64,000 bases of DNA from Acidibrevibacterium fodinaquatile (GCF_003352165.1 NZ_CP029176.1:1178001-1242000); one strand, 5' to 3'; counted from the first letter of the stretch, positions 8,829 through 19,476 are shown. Program-made: numbers and translations. Notes: generated from the letters alone by a model not told the origin.

Positions 8829-9565
8829 CGACCACCGATATCCTCACCCCGGACGGGCTGGAAGCAGCCCTCCGCGCGATCGGCGCCGAGCGCTACCACA
8901 ATCTCCACCCCTTCCATAAGCTGCTTCATGGCGGCCAGCTCAGCCGCGGCCAGGTGCAGGCCTGGGCGCTCAACCGCTTTTATTATCAGTCTCGCATCCC
9001 GGCCAAAGACGCGTTTCTGCTCGCCCGCCTCCCCACCCCTGACCTCCGCCGCGCCTGGCGTTCGCGTATCCTCGATCATGACGGCGACGGGCCGGGAACC
9101 GGCGGCATCGCGCGCTGGATGAAGCTTGCCGAAGGCGTTGGGCTCGATCCCGATTATGTCGCATCGACGCGCGGGATCCTGCCGGCGACCCGCTTCGCCG
9201 TTGATGCCTATGTCGATTTCGTCCGCGACCGGACGATCCTCGAAGCCATCGCCTCCTCGCTCACCGAGATGTTCTCGCCGACCATCATCGCCGAGCGGGT
9301 GTCCGGCATGCTGCGCAATTACCCGTTCGTCACCGAGGCGACGCTGGCCTATTTCACGCCGCGGCTGACGCAGGCGCCGCGCGACGTCGAATTCGCCCTC
9401 GGCTATGTCAAGGCGCACGCCGACAGCGTCGAGAAACAGCAAGCGGTACTGGCGGCGCTCCGCTTCAAATGCGATGTCCTCTGGGCGCAGCTCGATGCGC
9501 TGTATTTCGCCTATGTCTCGCCCGGCTTCGTGCCGCCTGGGGCGTTCGTGCCGGAAGCCACATGA
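8825..9565 (+). CDS. pqqC: pyrroloquinoline-quinone synthase PqqC
   Basis: A 246-residue all-helical oxidase that performs the final ring closure and eight-electron oxidation to PQQ. Recognisable signatures are YHNLHPFHKLLHGGQLSRGQ and the central ALNRFYYQSRIP region. The GTG start at 8825 overlaps the pqqB stop (GTGA). The 3' end overlaps the pqqD ATG in ATGA form, so pqqB-E are translationally coupled. Confidence 0.97.
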   Translation: MTTTDILTPDGLEAALRAIGAERYHNLHPFHKLLHGGQLSRGQVQAWALNRFYYQSRIPAKDAFLLARLPTPDLRRAWRSRILDHDGDGPGTGGIARWMKLAEGVGLDPDYVASTRGILPATRFAVDAYVDFVRDRTILEAIASSLTEMFSPTIIAERVSGMLRNYPFVTEATLAYFTPRLTQAPRDVEFALGYVKAHADSVEKQQAVLAALRFKCDVLWAQLDALYFAYVSPGFVPPGAFVPEAT

Positions 9566-9837
9566 CCGTCACCCTTGATAGTGTGCCGCGTTTCCGGCCC
9601 GGGGTGAAATTCCGCTTCGATCCGGTGCGCTCGGCCTGGGTGGTGCTCGCGCCCGAACGGCTGTTTCTCCCCGATGAGCAGGCCGTCGAGATTCTGAAGC
9701 TGATCGATGGCGTGCGTTCGCTCGGCGCCATCGCCGACGACCTCGCGGCGCGGTTTGCCGCCCCGCGCGAGACCATCGCCACCGACGTCGCCGCGATGCT
9801 CGGCGATCTCGCGGAAAAAGGAGCGCTCGCGCTATGA
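9562..9837 (+). CDS. pqqD: PQQ peptide chaperone PqqD
   Basis: A 91-residue RiPP recognition protein that binds PqqA and presents it to the radical SAM enzyme PqqE. The ATG at 9562 overlaps the pqqC stop and gives the normal family length; a longer frame from 9469 is a pqqC shadow. Motifs RPGVKFRFD and LPDEQAVEILKLIDG are characteristic. The gene ends in an ATGA overlap with pqqE. Confidence 0.95.
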   Translation: MTVTLDSVPRFRPGVKFRFDPVRSAWVVLAPERLFLPDEQAVEILKLIDGVRSLGAIADDLAARFAAPRETIATDVAAMLGDLAEKGALAL

Positions 9838-10955
9838 CCGGGTTCGAACCCCCGATGGGCCTCATCGTCGAACTCACCCATCGCTGTCCGTTGCAATGCC
9901 CGTATTGCTCGAACCCGCTCGCTCTGGAGCGCGCCGCCGGCGAGCTTTCCACCGCGGAATGGCAGAGCGTGTTCGACGAAGCAGCGAAAATCGGCGTCCT
10001 GCAGCTCCATTTCACCGGCGGCGAGCCAACCGCGCGGCGCGATCTCCCTGACCTCGTCCGCCATGCGGCAAAAGCGGGGCTTTATACCAATATCATCACC
10101 TCCGGTGTGCAGCTCGATGACCGGCTGATGGAAGCGCTGATGGCGGCCGGGATCGACCATATTCAGTTGAGCTTCCAGGATGTCGATCCCGACAATGCCG
10201 ACCGCATCGCCGGCTATCCCGGCGCGCATGCCCGCAAATTGGCCGCCGCCGCGCGCATCCGCGCCGCCGGCTTGCCGCTCACCGTCAATTTCGTCGTCCA
10301 TCGCCAGAACATCGCGAATGTTCCGCGCATGATCGCGCTCGCCGAGGGGCTGGGCGCGGCGCGGACGGAAATCGCGCAGGTGCAGTATTACGGCTGGGGT
10401 TTCAAAAACCGCGCCGCCCTGCTCCCGAGCCGGGCTGAACTCGATGCGACGACGGCGACGGTGGAAGCGGCGCGCGCGCGCCTCAAGGGGCAGATGGTGA
10501 TCGACTACGTGATCCCGGATTATTACGCCCGGCGGCCGAAATCCTGCATGGGCGGCTGGGCGCGGCGGTTCATCAATATCTCGCCGGCGGGCAAGGCGAT
10601 GCCGTGTCACGCCGCCGAGACGCTCCCCGGCTTCGTCTTCCCCTCGGTGCGGGAGACCTCGCTTGCCGCGATCTGGCAGCACGATCCCTCGTTTCTGCGC
10701 TTTCGCGGCACCGATTGGATGCCTGAACCCTGCCAATCCTGTGACCGGCGCGAGATCGATTGGGGTGGCTGCCGTTGCCAGGCTTTTGCCTTGACGGGCG
10801 ATGCCGCGCGCACCGATCCGGCCTGCGAACTCGCCCCCGATCACGCGGTCATGGCGGAAGCGGTCGCCGAGCGCGGCGAGACGCCGCCGGATTTCGTCTA
10901 TCGCCGTTTCGGCAACAATGAGGCGCCGACCACGATCGGTGAGACGGTTTCCTGA
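9834..10955 (+). CDS. pqqE: PqqA peptide cyclase PqqE (radical SAM)
   Basis: A 373-residue radical SAM enzyme that forms the Glu-Tyr carbon-carbon bond in PqqA. The SAM cluster motif is C18-x3-C22-x2-C25 (THRCPLQCPYCSNPL), followed by the FTGGEPTAR loop. The C-terminal SPASM part holds further cluster cysteines (CMGG, CHAAE, CQSCDRREIDWGGCRCQ). It is the last gene of the operon. No pqqF-type protease is seen in the window, so the peptidase step is encoded elsewhere. Confidence 0.97.
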   Translation: MTGFEPPMGLIVELTHRCPLQCPYCSNPLALERAAGELSTAEWQSVFDEAAKIGVLQLHFTGGEPTARRDLPDLVRHAAKAGLYTNIITSGVQLDDRLMEALMAAGIDHIQLSFQDVDPDNADRIAGYPGAHARKLAAAARIRAAGLPLTVNFVVHRQNIANVPRMIALAEGLGAARTEIAQVQYYGWGFKNRAALLPSRAELDATTATVEAARARLKGQMVIDYVIPDYYARRPKSCMGGWARRFINISPAGKAMPCHAAETLPGFVFPSVRETSLAAIWQHDPSFLRFRGTDWMPEPCQSCDRREIDWGGCRCQAFALTGDAARTDPACELAPDHAVMAEAVAERGETPPDFVYRRFGNNEAPTTIGETVS

Positions 10956-11061
10956 ATCCTCCCGGCGCTGAAACACTCTCGATCGCGCCGCAATGGGCTG
11001 GCGTTTTGGCGGATTTGCCCGTTAATCTCGCCCTGTTGTCGTGATCAGGAGCCCAGGAGAC

Positions 11062-11547
11062 ATGATGCGCCGCGCCCTTATTCCCTTCCTTGCCGCAGCA
11101 AACCTTCTCGTCCCCTTCGCCCCGGCGCTGGCGCAGAATAGCGAGCCGCCGCAAGCCTGGCTATTCGGCGCTTGGACCGGCGGCACTTTCCCCGCGCCGT
11201 CACAGATCACCGCCGCGACCTGCCTCGCGCAGCCGACGGTGATTTTCACCCGCGATATCGTGCTCCGCAGCACGCTGACCGAGGCCACCTATGAGCAGCG
11301 TCTGGTCGCGACCGTGCGGGCGACCGAGACCGGCTTTGAGTTCCGCTTCGAGCCCGCGGCGCCGGCGCCGGCGGAGGGCGGTGGCGGCGGCCTGCTTGGG
11401 CTCTCCGGTGGCGGCCAGCCGGGGGCCGCCGGGTTCGGTTGCGAAAGCGCCGATCTCCTCCATGTCGAACGCCACGGCGAGAACGAGATCACCTTCCCCG
11501 GCTGCGAGGATTTCCCCAATCCGCTGGTGCGCTGCCCGGCATCCTAA
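11062..11547 (+). CDS. small secreted protein of unknown function
   Basis: About 161 residues with a clear signal peptide (RRALIPFLAAANLLVPFAPALAQ) and a mature region containing a Gly-rich linker (EGGGGGLLGLSGGG) and several cysteines (CLAQ, CESADL, CEDF, VRCPAS) that could form disulfides. An AGGAGA sits just before two consecutive ATGs (11062 and 11065); either may be used. I do not recognise a family. It stands alone between pqqE and a convergent ABC operon. Confidence 0.7.
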   Translation: MMRRALIPFLAAANLLVPFAPALAQNSEPPQAWLFGAWTGGTFPAPSQITAATCLAQPTVIFTRDIVLRSTLTEATYEQRLVATVRATETGFEFRFEPAAPAPAEGGGGGLLGLSGGGQPGAAGFGCESADLLHVERHGENEITFPGCEDFPNPLVRCPAS

Positions 11548-11559
11548 AGAGTTATAAAG

Positions 11560-11682
11560 TCTTCTTTTTCTGAAGAAAAAAGAAGCAAAAAGACTTTTTC
11601 TCCGGTTGGTCAGTGCCTACGGCACTGCCCGCTCCGAGAAGACGGGAGAAAAGTTTTTTGGTTCTTTTTTTCAAAAAAGAGC
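11560..11682. repeat. convergent-gene repeat, copy A (bidirectional terminator-like)
   Basis: Contains CTTCTTTTTCTGAAG followed by AAAAAAGAAGCAAAAAGAC, then a palindromic CAGTGCC/GGCACTG core, then GTTTTTTGGTTC with a matching CAAAAAAGAGC. The two A/T-rich hairpins at each end and the GC palindrome in the centre recur at four other sites in this window. This copy lies between the 3' ends of a plus-strand gene and a minus-strand operon, so it can terminate both. Confidence 0.8.
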
Positions 11683-11697
11683 AAACTCATGGGCTTC

Positions 11698-12666
11698 TCA
11701 CTGGCCGCCGGTGCGGGCGCTGACCAGACGCTCGGCGAGGACGGCGGCGATGATGATCGCGCCGATCGCCGAGCCCTGCCAGAATGGCGAGACGCCGAGC
11801 AGATTGAGGCCGTTTCGGATCATCACCATGATCAGAACGCCGATCAGCGTGCCGATGATCGAGCCGCGCCCGCCGGCGAGACTTGCCCCGCCGATGACGA
11901 CGGCGGCGATGGCATCGAGTTCCAGCGCCGTCCCCGCGAGCGGGTCGATCGAGAGGATCTGTGCCGAGAGCAGGACGCCGGCGACCGCGGCGAGCGCGCC
12001 CGAGACGATATAGGGCAGGATGCTGTAGGCGAGCACGTTGAGGCCGGCGGCCCGCGCCGCCTCACGGTTCGAGCCGATGGCATAGATCGTCCGCCCGCCC
12101 TTGGTGAACGTGAGATAGAGCCAGGTCAGCACATAAAGGGCGAGCAGTGTTGCGACATTCGAGGGAATGCCGAGGATCGGGGTGTAGACGAGATCGTTGA
12201 ACCCCGGCGGCAGGTCGGAGATCGAGTTCTGGCCGGAGAAGATATAGGCGAGGCTGCGCCCGATCGCCATCACGCCGAGGGTTACGACGAATGAGGCGAG
12301 GCCGAAGCGGGCCACCAGCACGCCGGAGAAAAGCCCGATCCCGGCTCCCGCCGCCACCGCAACGACAATCCCGCCGAGAATGCCGGCATGCGGCATCGCA
12401 AGCCCCATCAAGACCGCGGTCACCCCGAGCACCGAGCCCACCGAGAGATCGATCCCGCCGGTCAGGATCACGAAGGTCATCCCGGCGGAGACGATCCCGG
12501 TCACCACCGACTGATCGAGGAGGTTGAGGAGATTATTGGTCTGCAGGAAAAAGGGCGAGGCCAGCGATAGCGCGAGGAAGACGGCCAGAGCGAGGCCGAG
12601 CATCCTGATTTCCAGCCTCGCGGCGAGGCGGCGGAGCGAGCCCCGCCGGTTGATGGTCTCTGACAT
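11698..12666 (-). CDS. sugar ABC transporter permease (RbsC-like)
   Basis: A 322-residue inner-membrane protein of the branched-chain/ribose permease family with about eight to ten hydrophobic helices. The signature GGIDLSVGSVLGVTAVL is present, along with the conserved EAARAAGLNV loop that contacts the ATPase. It is the last gene of a binding protein-ATPase-permease operon. The imported sugar cannot be told from sequence. Confidence 0.9.
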   Translation of the reverse strand: MSETINRRGSLRRLAARLEIRMLGLALAVFLALSLASPFFLQTNNLLNLLDQSVVTGIVSAGMTFVILTGGIDLSVGSVLGVTAVLMGLAMPHAGILGGIVVAVAAGAGIGLFSGVLVARFGLASFVVTLGVMAIGRSLAYIFSGQNSISDLPPGFNDLVYTPILGIPSNVATLLALYVLTWLYLTFTKGGRTIYAIGSNREAARAAGLNVLAYSILPYIVSGALAAVAGVLLSAQILSIDPLAGTALELDAIAAVVIGGASLAGGRGSIIGTLIGVLIMVMIRNGLNLLGVSPFWQGSAIGAIIIAAVLAERLVSARTGGQ

Positions 12667-12678
12667 GCCGGTTCGATC

Positions 12679-14592
12679 TCACATCTGACGGGTCACGAGG
12701 TCGCCGACGCGCCGGGCGATGGCCGCGGCGTCGGGCAAGGGCAGGCGGGCAACCGAGACCCCGATCACCCCGAAATCATGGCCGCGATGGCTGCGCAGCG
12801 GAACCAGGAGGGTATGGCGGCTGCCATCGGGCTCGGCGATGAAGCGCGCCTGCGCCTCCCCGGCTGCCGCGCCGAGTGCGGCAGCGATTCGGGTTTCGCT
12901 GAACAGCGGCGTCGCGCCGGTGGCAAACCCCGGATCGGCCTCGCCGGCGCCGCCGGCGCGCGCGAGGCAGAATAGCCGCCCGCCATCACGCAGCGCCCAG
13001 AACGCGGCGCCGCCGGTTTCCTCGGCCAGTTCGCCGAGCAGCCGCGTGGTTGCCGCCATCGAGCTGCGCGGTGCCGCGAACAGGGTGAGCTTGGCTTCAT
13101 CCAGCACCGCGCTCGCCATCTCGGCGCTGGTGGTGCCGTCGCTGATGACGACGATCCGCGAGCACAGCCCGAGCAATTCCTCGAAATCCGAGGAAACGAC
13201 GAGGATCGCGGTGCCGGCGTCGGCGGCGTCACGCAGCATGGCGTAAATCGCCGCGCGGGTGCCGATATCGACGCCCTTGGTCGGCTCGTCGAGGAGCAGC
13301 ACTTTGGGGTCGAGCAAAAGCCAACGCGCGAGAATGATCTTCTGCTGCATGCCGCCCGAGAAATTCAGCATAGTGGCGTCGAGCAGCCGCTCTTGCGGCA
13401 GCTCGAGGGTCTCGAGCAGGGCCTTGACCCGCGCCTCGCGGGCGCGATAGCCGAGGCCAAAGCCGCGATGGGCCGAGAGATGGCCGAGGAGGAGGTTTTC
13501 GCGCACCGAGAAATCGGGCACGATGCTCTGGCCGCGCCGATCCTCGGGCACGAAGGCGATGCCGGCCCTGATCGCTTGCGCCGGATGGCGGGCGGCAAAC
13601 GGGCGGCCATGGAGATGGATGTCGCCGGCGGTCTTGGCGCGCAGGCCGAACAGGGTCTCCAGCGTCTCCGACCGCCCGGCCCCGACCAGCCCGCCGAGGC
13701 CGAGGATTTCGCCCCGATGAAGCGTGAACGAGACATCGCGCACCAGCGGCGGCGCGCTGAGGCCGCGCACCGTGAGCACGGGCGCGGCGGTGTCCATGGG
13801 GGCGCGCGCGTTATGGATGCGCCCGAGTTCCTGCCCGACCATTAGCCGCACGATATCGGCCTGGCTCAGGCGCGCCGTCGCCAGCCCCTGGGCGACCGTT
13901 CGCCCCTCGCGCATCACCGTGACACGATCGGTGATCGCGAGCACTTCCTCGAGCCGGTGTGAAACGAAAACCAGGCCACGCCCGTCGGCGCGGAGCCGCG
14001 CCATCACGTCAAACAGCCGCTCGACCTCGCTCGGGCTCAAGGACGCGGTGGGCTCGTCGAAAATGATCACCGCGGCATCGACGGCGAGCGCCTTGGCGAT
14101 CTCGACCAATTGCCGCTGCGCCGCCGAGAGCCGCCGGACCTCGACCGTGAGCGGGAGCGAGGCGGTCTGGCCGAGAATCGCGAGAATGTCCTCTGCCCGC
14201 GCCCGCCAAGGGCGGCGGCGGAGCAAGCCCGGGCGCGCGAGGTCGGGGAGAAAAATGTTTTCGAGGACCGAGAGATCAGGGGCGAGGCTGGTCTCCTGCA
14301 ACACCATGCCGATCCCGGCGGCGATCGCCTCACGCGGGCCGCTCGGGTCGAAAGCGGCGCCGCGCCAGAGCAAGGTGCCGCCATCGCGCCGGATATGGCC
14401 GCTGATCACCCGCGACAGGGTGGATTTTCCGGCGCCGTTGGCCCCGAGCAGCCCATGCACCTCGCCGCCGCGCAGGTCGAAGGTCGCGCCGGCGAGGGCA
14501 CGGGTCTGGCCGAAGCGCTTTTCGATCCCGTGCGCCTCGAGAAGCGGCGACGGCGAAAGCGCCGCCGCCTTCGCCGCCGCGGCGCCTGCCAT
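12679..14592 (-). CDS. sugar ABC transporter ATPase (RbsA-like) with extra C-terminal domain
   Basis: A 637-residue protein. Two ATPase modules are present, as usual for RbsA/MglA (about 500 residues): the first with GANGAGKS and LSAAQRQLVEIAKAL, the second with the degenerate Walker A GLVGAGRSE and FSGGMQQKIILARWL. Beyond these is an unusual extension of about 120 residues starting near TRLLGELAEETGGAAFWALRD. It resembles the GAF-like ligand-binding half of IclR regulators. The start overlaps the binding-protein stop (ATGA). The extension may sense an intracellular ligand and gate transport; this is inference. Confidence 0.9.
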   Translation of the reverse strand: MAGAAAAKAAALSPSPLLEAHGIEKRFGQTRALAGATFDLRGGEVHGLLGANGAGKSTLSRVISGHIRRDGGTLLWRGAAFDPSGPREAIAAGIGMVLQETSLAPDLSVLENIFLPDLARPGLLRRRPWRARAEDILAILGQTASLPLTVEVRRLSAAQRQLVEIAKALAVDAAVIIFDEPTASLSPSEVERLFDVMARLRADGRGLVFVSHRLEEVLAITDRVTVMREGRTVAQGLATARLSQADIVRLMVGQELGRIHNARAPMDTAAPVLTVRGLSAPPLVRDVSFTLHRGEILGLGGLVGAGRSETLETLFGLRAKTAGDIHLHGRPFAARHPAQAIRAGIAFVPEDRRGQSIVPDFSVRENLLLGHLSAHRGFGLGYRAREARVKALLETLELPQERLLDATMLNFSGGMQQKIILARWLLLDPKVLLLDEPTKGVDIGTRAAIYAMLRDAADAGTAILVVSSDFEELLGLCSRIVVISDGTTSAEMASAVLDEAKLTLFAAPRSSMAATTRLLGELAEETGGAAFWALRDGGRLFCLARAGGAGEADPGFATGATPLFSETRIAAALGAAAGEAQARFIAEPDGSRHTLLVPLRSHRGHDFGVIGVSVARLPLPDAAAIARRVGDLVTRQM

Positions 14593-15563
14593 CAGGGCAG
14601 TTCGCCGGCGAACACCGTGCGTTTGATGACCGGCAGCATGCGATCGACATTCTCGCTGGTGATCACCAGGATCGGCACCGTGGTCTGCTTGGGCACGCTC
14701 GCGCCGCGGAAATGCATGAGCAGGGCTTCCGCCGATTTCACGCCCATTTCATAGGGCTGCTGCATTCCCGAGCCGACCACCTGGCCGGATTTGATCAGTT
14801 GCACCAGCTCAGGCGTGCCATCGAAGGCAGCGACGAGGATCTGCCCCTCGCGCCGCGCCGCCTTGATCGCGCGCAAGGCGCCGGTGGTCGGCTGGTCGGT
14901 CTGGATGAAGAGGCCACGGAGATCGGGATGCGCGGTCAGCATGTCCTGGACGAAGCGGAAGGTCTCATCGGTCGTGTAGGACTGCATTTGCTGGAGCGGC
15001 ACTTCCTTGACGATGCCGGCCTCGCGCATCGCGGTGCGGAAACCAGCGGTGCGCGCTTGGCCGTTCTTGCGCGCTTGGCTGATGGTGACCATGCCGTAGC
15101 TGCCATCCTGCCAGCCCTTGGCCTTGATCTTCGCGGCCAGCACTTTGCCGATGCCATAGGCGCCGTCGAAATTATCGGAAATCACGAAGGAAACGTATTC
15201 GCCGGAATTGGTGCCGATATCGGAGACGACGACCGGGATATTGGCCTTCTCCGCGAGCCCGAGCACCGCCGGCGCGGTCGAACTGTCGGTCGGCGAGATG
15301 CAGATGCCGGCAACGCCACGGGCGATGACGTCTTGCGCGTTCTTCAATTGCGTCGCCGCGTTGTTGTGGCTGTCGAGCGCGGTGAAGCCATAGCCCTGCG
15401 CCTTGGCGGTGTCGCCGATACCCTTGGCGAGATAGCGCCAGAACGGCAGATCGAGCCCGGGGGTGAGATAGACGATGGTCTTTTCGCCGGCGCGCGCGGC
15501 GAGCGGCAGGGCGCCGAGCGCAACAGCGCCAGCGGCGGCTTGCAATAAGGATCGGCGTTGCAT
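14592..15563 (-). CDS. sugar ABC transporter periplasmic binding protein (RbsB-like)
   Basis: A 323-residue type I periplasmic binding protein. The N-terminus MQRRSLLQAAAGAVALGALP is a twin-arginine-like export signal ending near AARA. The mature part shows the family pattern (FWRYLAKGIGDTAKAQGYGF, NAQDVIARGVAGICISPTDS). The ATG at 15563 is chosen over upstream starts because GGGAGG lies six bases before it. First gene of the sugar importer operon. Confidence 0.9.
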   Translation of the reverse strand: MQRRSLLQAAAGAVALGALPLAARAGEKTIVYLTPGLDLPFWRYLAKGIGDTAKAQGYGFTALDSHNNAATQLKNAQDVIARGVAGICISPTDSSTAPAVLGLAEKANIPVVVSDIGTNSGEYVSFVISDNFDGAYGIGKVLAAKIKAKGWQDGSYGMVTISQARKNGQARTAGFRTAMREAGIVKEVPLQQMQSYTTDETFRFVQDMLTAHPDLRGLFIQTDQPTTGALRAIKAARREGQILVAAFDGTPELVQLIKSGQVVGSGMQQPYEMGVKSAEALLMHFRGASVPKQTTVPILVITSENVDRMLPVIKRTVFAGELP

Positions 15564-15677
15564 GTTTCCTCCCATTTTCATTGCCCGCCGGGTGCGGGGA
15601 CACCGCTTTATGGCCGACCCGGGCCCGACCCTCAATCCCCCGCGGCGTCGCCCGCCCGCCATTCCGCGTTTTCGCCA

Positions 15678-16660
<983 letters not shown>

Positions 16661-16664
<4 letters not shown>

Positions 16665-17638
16665 ACCGTGCCCTCCGCGGACGCATAATGGCAGGCGGCG
16701 AAATGACCGGGCGCGATTTCCCGCACCATCGGGGTGATCGCGCGACAGGGATCACCGGCGAGGGGACAGCGAGAGGCAAAAGCGCATCCCTCGATCGATT
16801 GCAAAAGGCTCGGCACCTGGCCAGGGATTTCGGCAAGACGCGCGCGGTCGCCGGCGCCGAGACGCGGCACCGCGCCAAGCAGGCCACGCGTATAGGGATG
16901 CGCCGGATGCGCAAACAGGCGCGCGAGCGGCGCCTCTTCCACCTTGCGCCCGGCATACATGACGATGACCCGCTCGGCCATCTCCGCGACCACCCCGAGA
17001 TCATGCGTGATCAGTAAAATCGCCGCCCCCACGCGACGCTGCAACTCGCGCATCAGATCAAGAATCTGCGCCTGAATGGTGACGTCGAGCGCGGTCGTCG
17101 GTTCATCGGCAATCAGCAGCTTCGGGTTACAGGCGAGCGCCATTGCGATCATCACCCGCTGGCGCATGCCGCCCGAGATCTGATGCGGATATTCGGAAAC
17201 CCGGCGCTCCGGGTCGCTGATGCCAACCAGCGTCAGCATCTCGATCGCCCGCAGCCAGGCGTCGCGTCTCGAAAGCCCCTGATGCAAACGCAAGCTCTCG
17301 CCAATCTGCCAACCAATCGTCAGAACCGGGTTGAGCGAGGTCATCGGCTCCTGAAAAATCATGCTTACGTCATTGCCGCGCAGGGCACGCATCTCGGCCT
17401 CCGGCAGTGTCAGAAGATCACGGCCGTCGAAACGGATTTTTCCGGCGAAATAGGCGGGGGGTGACGGCAGAAGCCGCAAAATCGACATTGAGGTCACCGA
17501 TTTTCCGCACCCCGATTCACCGACCAGGGCCACGGTTTCACCGGAATTGATGGTGAACGAAACCCCGTCCACCGCGCGCGCGGCACCGTTCGGGGTCGCG
17601 AAATGCGTCCGCAGCGACTCGACTTCGAGCAAGGCCAT
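16661..17638 (-). CDS. peptide/opine ABC transporter ATPase (DppD/OppD-like)
   Basis: A 325-residue ATPase pairing with the downstream DppF-like subunit. Walker [10 protein letters not shown], the Q-loop [17 protein letters not shown], signature [15 protein letters not shown] and Walker [13 protein letters not shown] are all intact. The C-terminal Cys motif ([14 protein letters not shown]) is the oligopeptide-type extension. It lies 3 bp after the permease stop. Confidence 0.93.
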
Positions 17639-17641
17639 CGC

Positions 17642-18538
17642 CTAGAGCCTCAGCGCGCGGCGCGGATCGAGCGCATCGCGCAAGCCATCGCCAAGGAGAT
17701 TGACGCCGAGCACGGTCAGCAGCAGGAAAATCGCCGGAAAAAACACGATCGATGGCTTGATCTGCCAGAGCGCCCGGCCCTCTGCCATGATATTGCCCCA
17801 GGATGGCACGGTGGGCGGTGTGCCGGCGCCGATGAAAGAGAGAATCGCCTCGGTGATCATCGCGGACGCGCAAATATACGTCGCCTGCACCGAAAGCGGC
17901 GCGAGCGTGTTGGGCAGGATATGGCGCAGGATCAGCCGCGGCGTGCGCGCGCCACAGGCGATCGCCGCTTCAATATAGGGTTGTTCACGCAAGGAAAGCA
18001 CGACGCCGCGGATCAGCCGCGCAACCCGCGGAATCTCCGAAATCGTAATGGCGATCACAACATTGCGCACCGAGCCACGGGTCAACGCCATCAGCGCAAT
18101 CGCCAGCAGAATGGATGGGATCGACATCAGACCATCCATGAAGCGCATGATGATCGCATCCGACCAGCGCACGAAACCGGCGACGAGGCCGATCGTGAGC
18201 CCCGTGGCCGAGGCAAGCAGCGCGACCGCGAAGCCGACGGTGAGCGAAACCCGCGTTCCATAAAGAACGCGCGAATAGACGTCGCGCCCGAGCATATCGG
18301 TGCCAAACCAATAGGCCGCGGAGGGCGGACGAAGCCGCCGCGCCGGCGCGAGCGCGGTCGGGTCGGTGGTGCCGAGAAATGGCGCGCAGAGCGCGATCAG
18401 CAGCATCACCCCGATCAGCACGAGGCCGGCGAAGATGGTCGGGTGCTGGAGAACGAAGCGGGCGAATTTCCCGCGCCGGGGACGTTGCGGCACGATCTCG
18501 GGGAGCGAAGGTGCGGCGATGAAAACAGGTGCTGTCAA
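17642..18538 (-). CDS. peptide/opine ABC transporter permease (DppC-like)
   Basis: A 298-residue inner-membrane permease with the N-terminal OppC-type segment, the conserved WFGTDMLGRDVYSRVLYGTR motif and an EAAIACGARTPRLILRHILP EAA loop. I assign a TTG start at 18538 that overlaps the dppB-like stop (TTGA). A longer frame reaching 19099 is an antiparallel-free shadow of the previous gene. Weak TTG initiation with translational coupling is inferred. Confidence 0.88.
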   Translation of the reverse strand: MTAPVFIAAPSLPEIVPQRPRRGKFARFVLQHPTIFAGLVLIGVMLLIALCAPFLGTTDPTALAPARRLRPPSAAYWFGTDMLGRDVYSRVLYGTRVSLTVGFAVALLASATGLTIGLVAGFVRWSDAIIMRFMDGLMSIPSILLAIALMALTRGSVRNVVIAITISEIPRVARLIRGVVLSLREQPYIEAAIACGARTPRLILRHILPNTLAPLSVQATYICASAMITEAILSFIGAGTPPTVPSWGNIMAEGRALWQIKPSIVFFPAIFLLLTVLGVNLLGDGLRDALDPRRALRL

Positions 18539-19476
18539 TAGCGAATCCTCGGGTCGAACACGGTGTAAAGCAGGTCGATCACAAGATTGACCAGGACATA
18601 GACGAAACTGAACAGCAAGACGACGCCCTGAATAACCGGATAATCTCGGCGCAAAATCGCATCGACGGTGAGGCGACCAAGGCCCGGAATGGCAAAGACG
18701 CTCTCGGTTACCACCGCGCCGCCGATCAAGAGCGCAACCCCGAGCCCGACCACCGTGACGATCGGCACCGCCGCGTTTTTGAGCGCATGCACGAACAGCA
18801 CCGGGCGCTCGCCGAGCCCCTTGGCGCGTGCGGTGCGCACATAATCCTGCGACAGCACATCGAGCATGCTCGCGCGGGTGATGCGGGCGATCAGCGCGAT
18901 ATAGATCCCCCCCAGCGTAAACGCGGGCAGAACGAGCGTGCGCAGAAAGGGCCAGAAACCTTGCTCGATCGGCACGAACCCCTGGACCGGCAGCCATCGC
19001 AATTGGAGCGCGAAGACGAAGGCGAGAACATAGCCGATGACAAAAACCGGGGTCGAGAAGCCGAGCACCGCAAACACCATGATCAGCCGGTCCTGCCACT
19101 TTCCCTGCGTCCAGGCGGCAATGACCCCCATCGGAATGGCGATCACCAAGGAGAGGATGAGGGTCACGATCATCAGGCTCAATGTCGGCTCGATGCGTTG
19201 GGCGATCATGTGCGAAACCGGCAGATTGGTGAAAATCGAGGTGCCGAGATCACCATGCACGACATGCCACAGCCAGTCACCAAAGCGGACAATGAATGGG
19301 CGATCAAGGCCGAGGGAGGCGCGGATATGGGCAATCTGCTCGGGCGAGGCCTGATCGCCCGCGATCACCGCCGCCGGATCGCCGGGGGCGATATAGAGCA
19401 GCGAAAACACGAACAATGCGACGATCGCCATCACCGGAATCGTCGCCAACACTCGACGTAGAAAATAAGTCCCCAT
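18535..19476 (-). CDS. peptide/opine ABC transporter permease (DppB-like)
   Basis: A 313-residue permease starting MGTYFLRRVLATIPVMAIVA, the usual first helix of DppB/OppB. The GDPAAVIAGDQASPEQIAHI segment and the DYVRTARAKGLGERPVLFVH EAA loop identify it. The ATG at 19476 overlaps the binding-protein stop (ATGA). Confidence 0.92.
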   Translation of the reverse strand: MGTYFLRRVLATIPVMAIVALFVFSLLYIAPGDPAAVIAGDQASPEQIAHIRASLGLDRPFIVRFGDWLWHVVHGDLGTSIFTNLPVSHMIAQRIEPTLSLMIVTLILSLVIAIPMGVIAAWTQGKWQDRLIMVFAVLGFSTPVFVIGYVLAFVFALQLRWLPVQGFVPIEQGFWPFLRTLVLPAFTLGGIYIALIARITRASMLDVLSQDYVRTARAKGLGERPVLFVHALKNAAVPIVTVVGLGVALLIGGAVVTESVFAIPGLGRLTVDAILRRDYPVIQGVVLLFSFVYVLVNLVIDLLYTVFDPRIRY

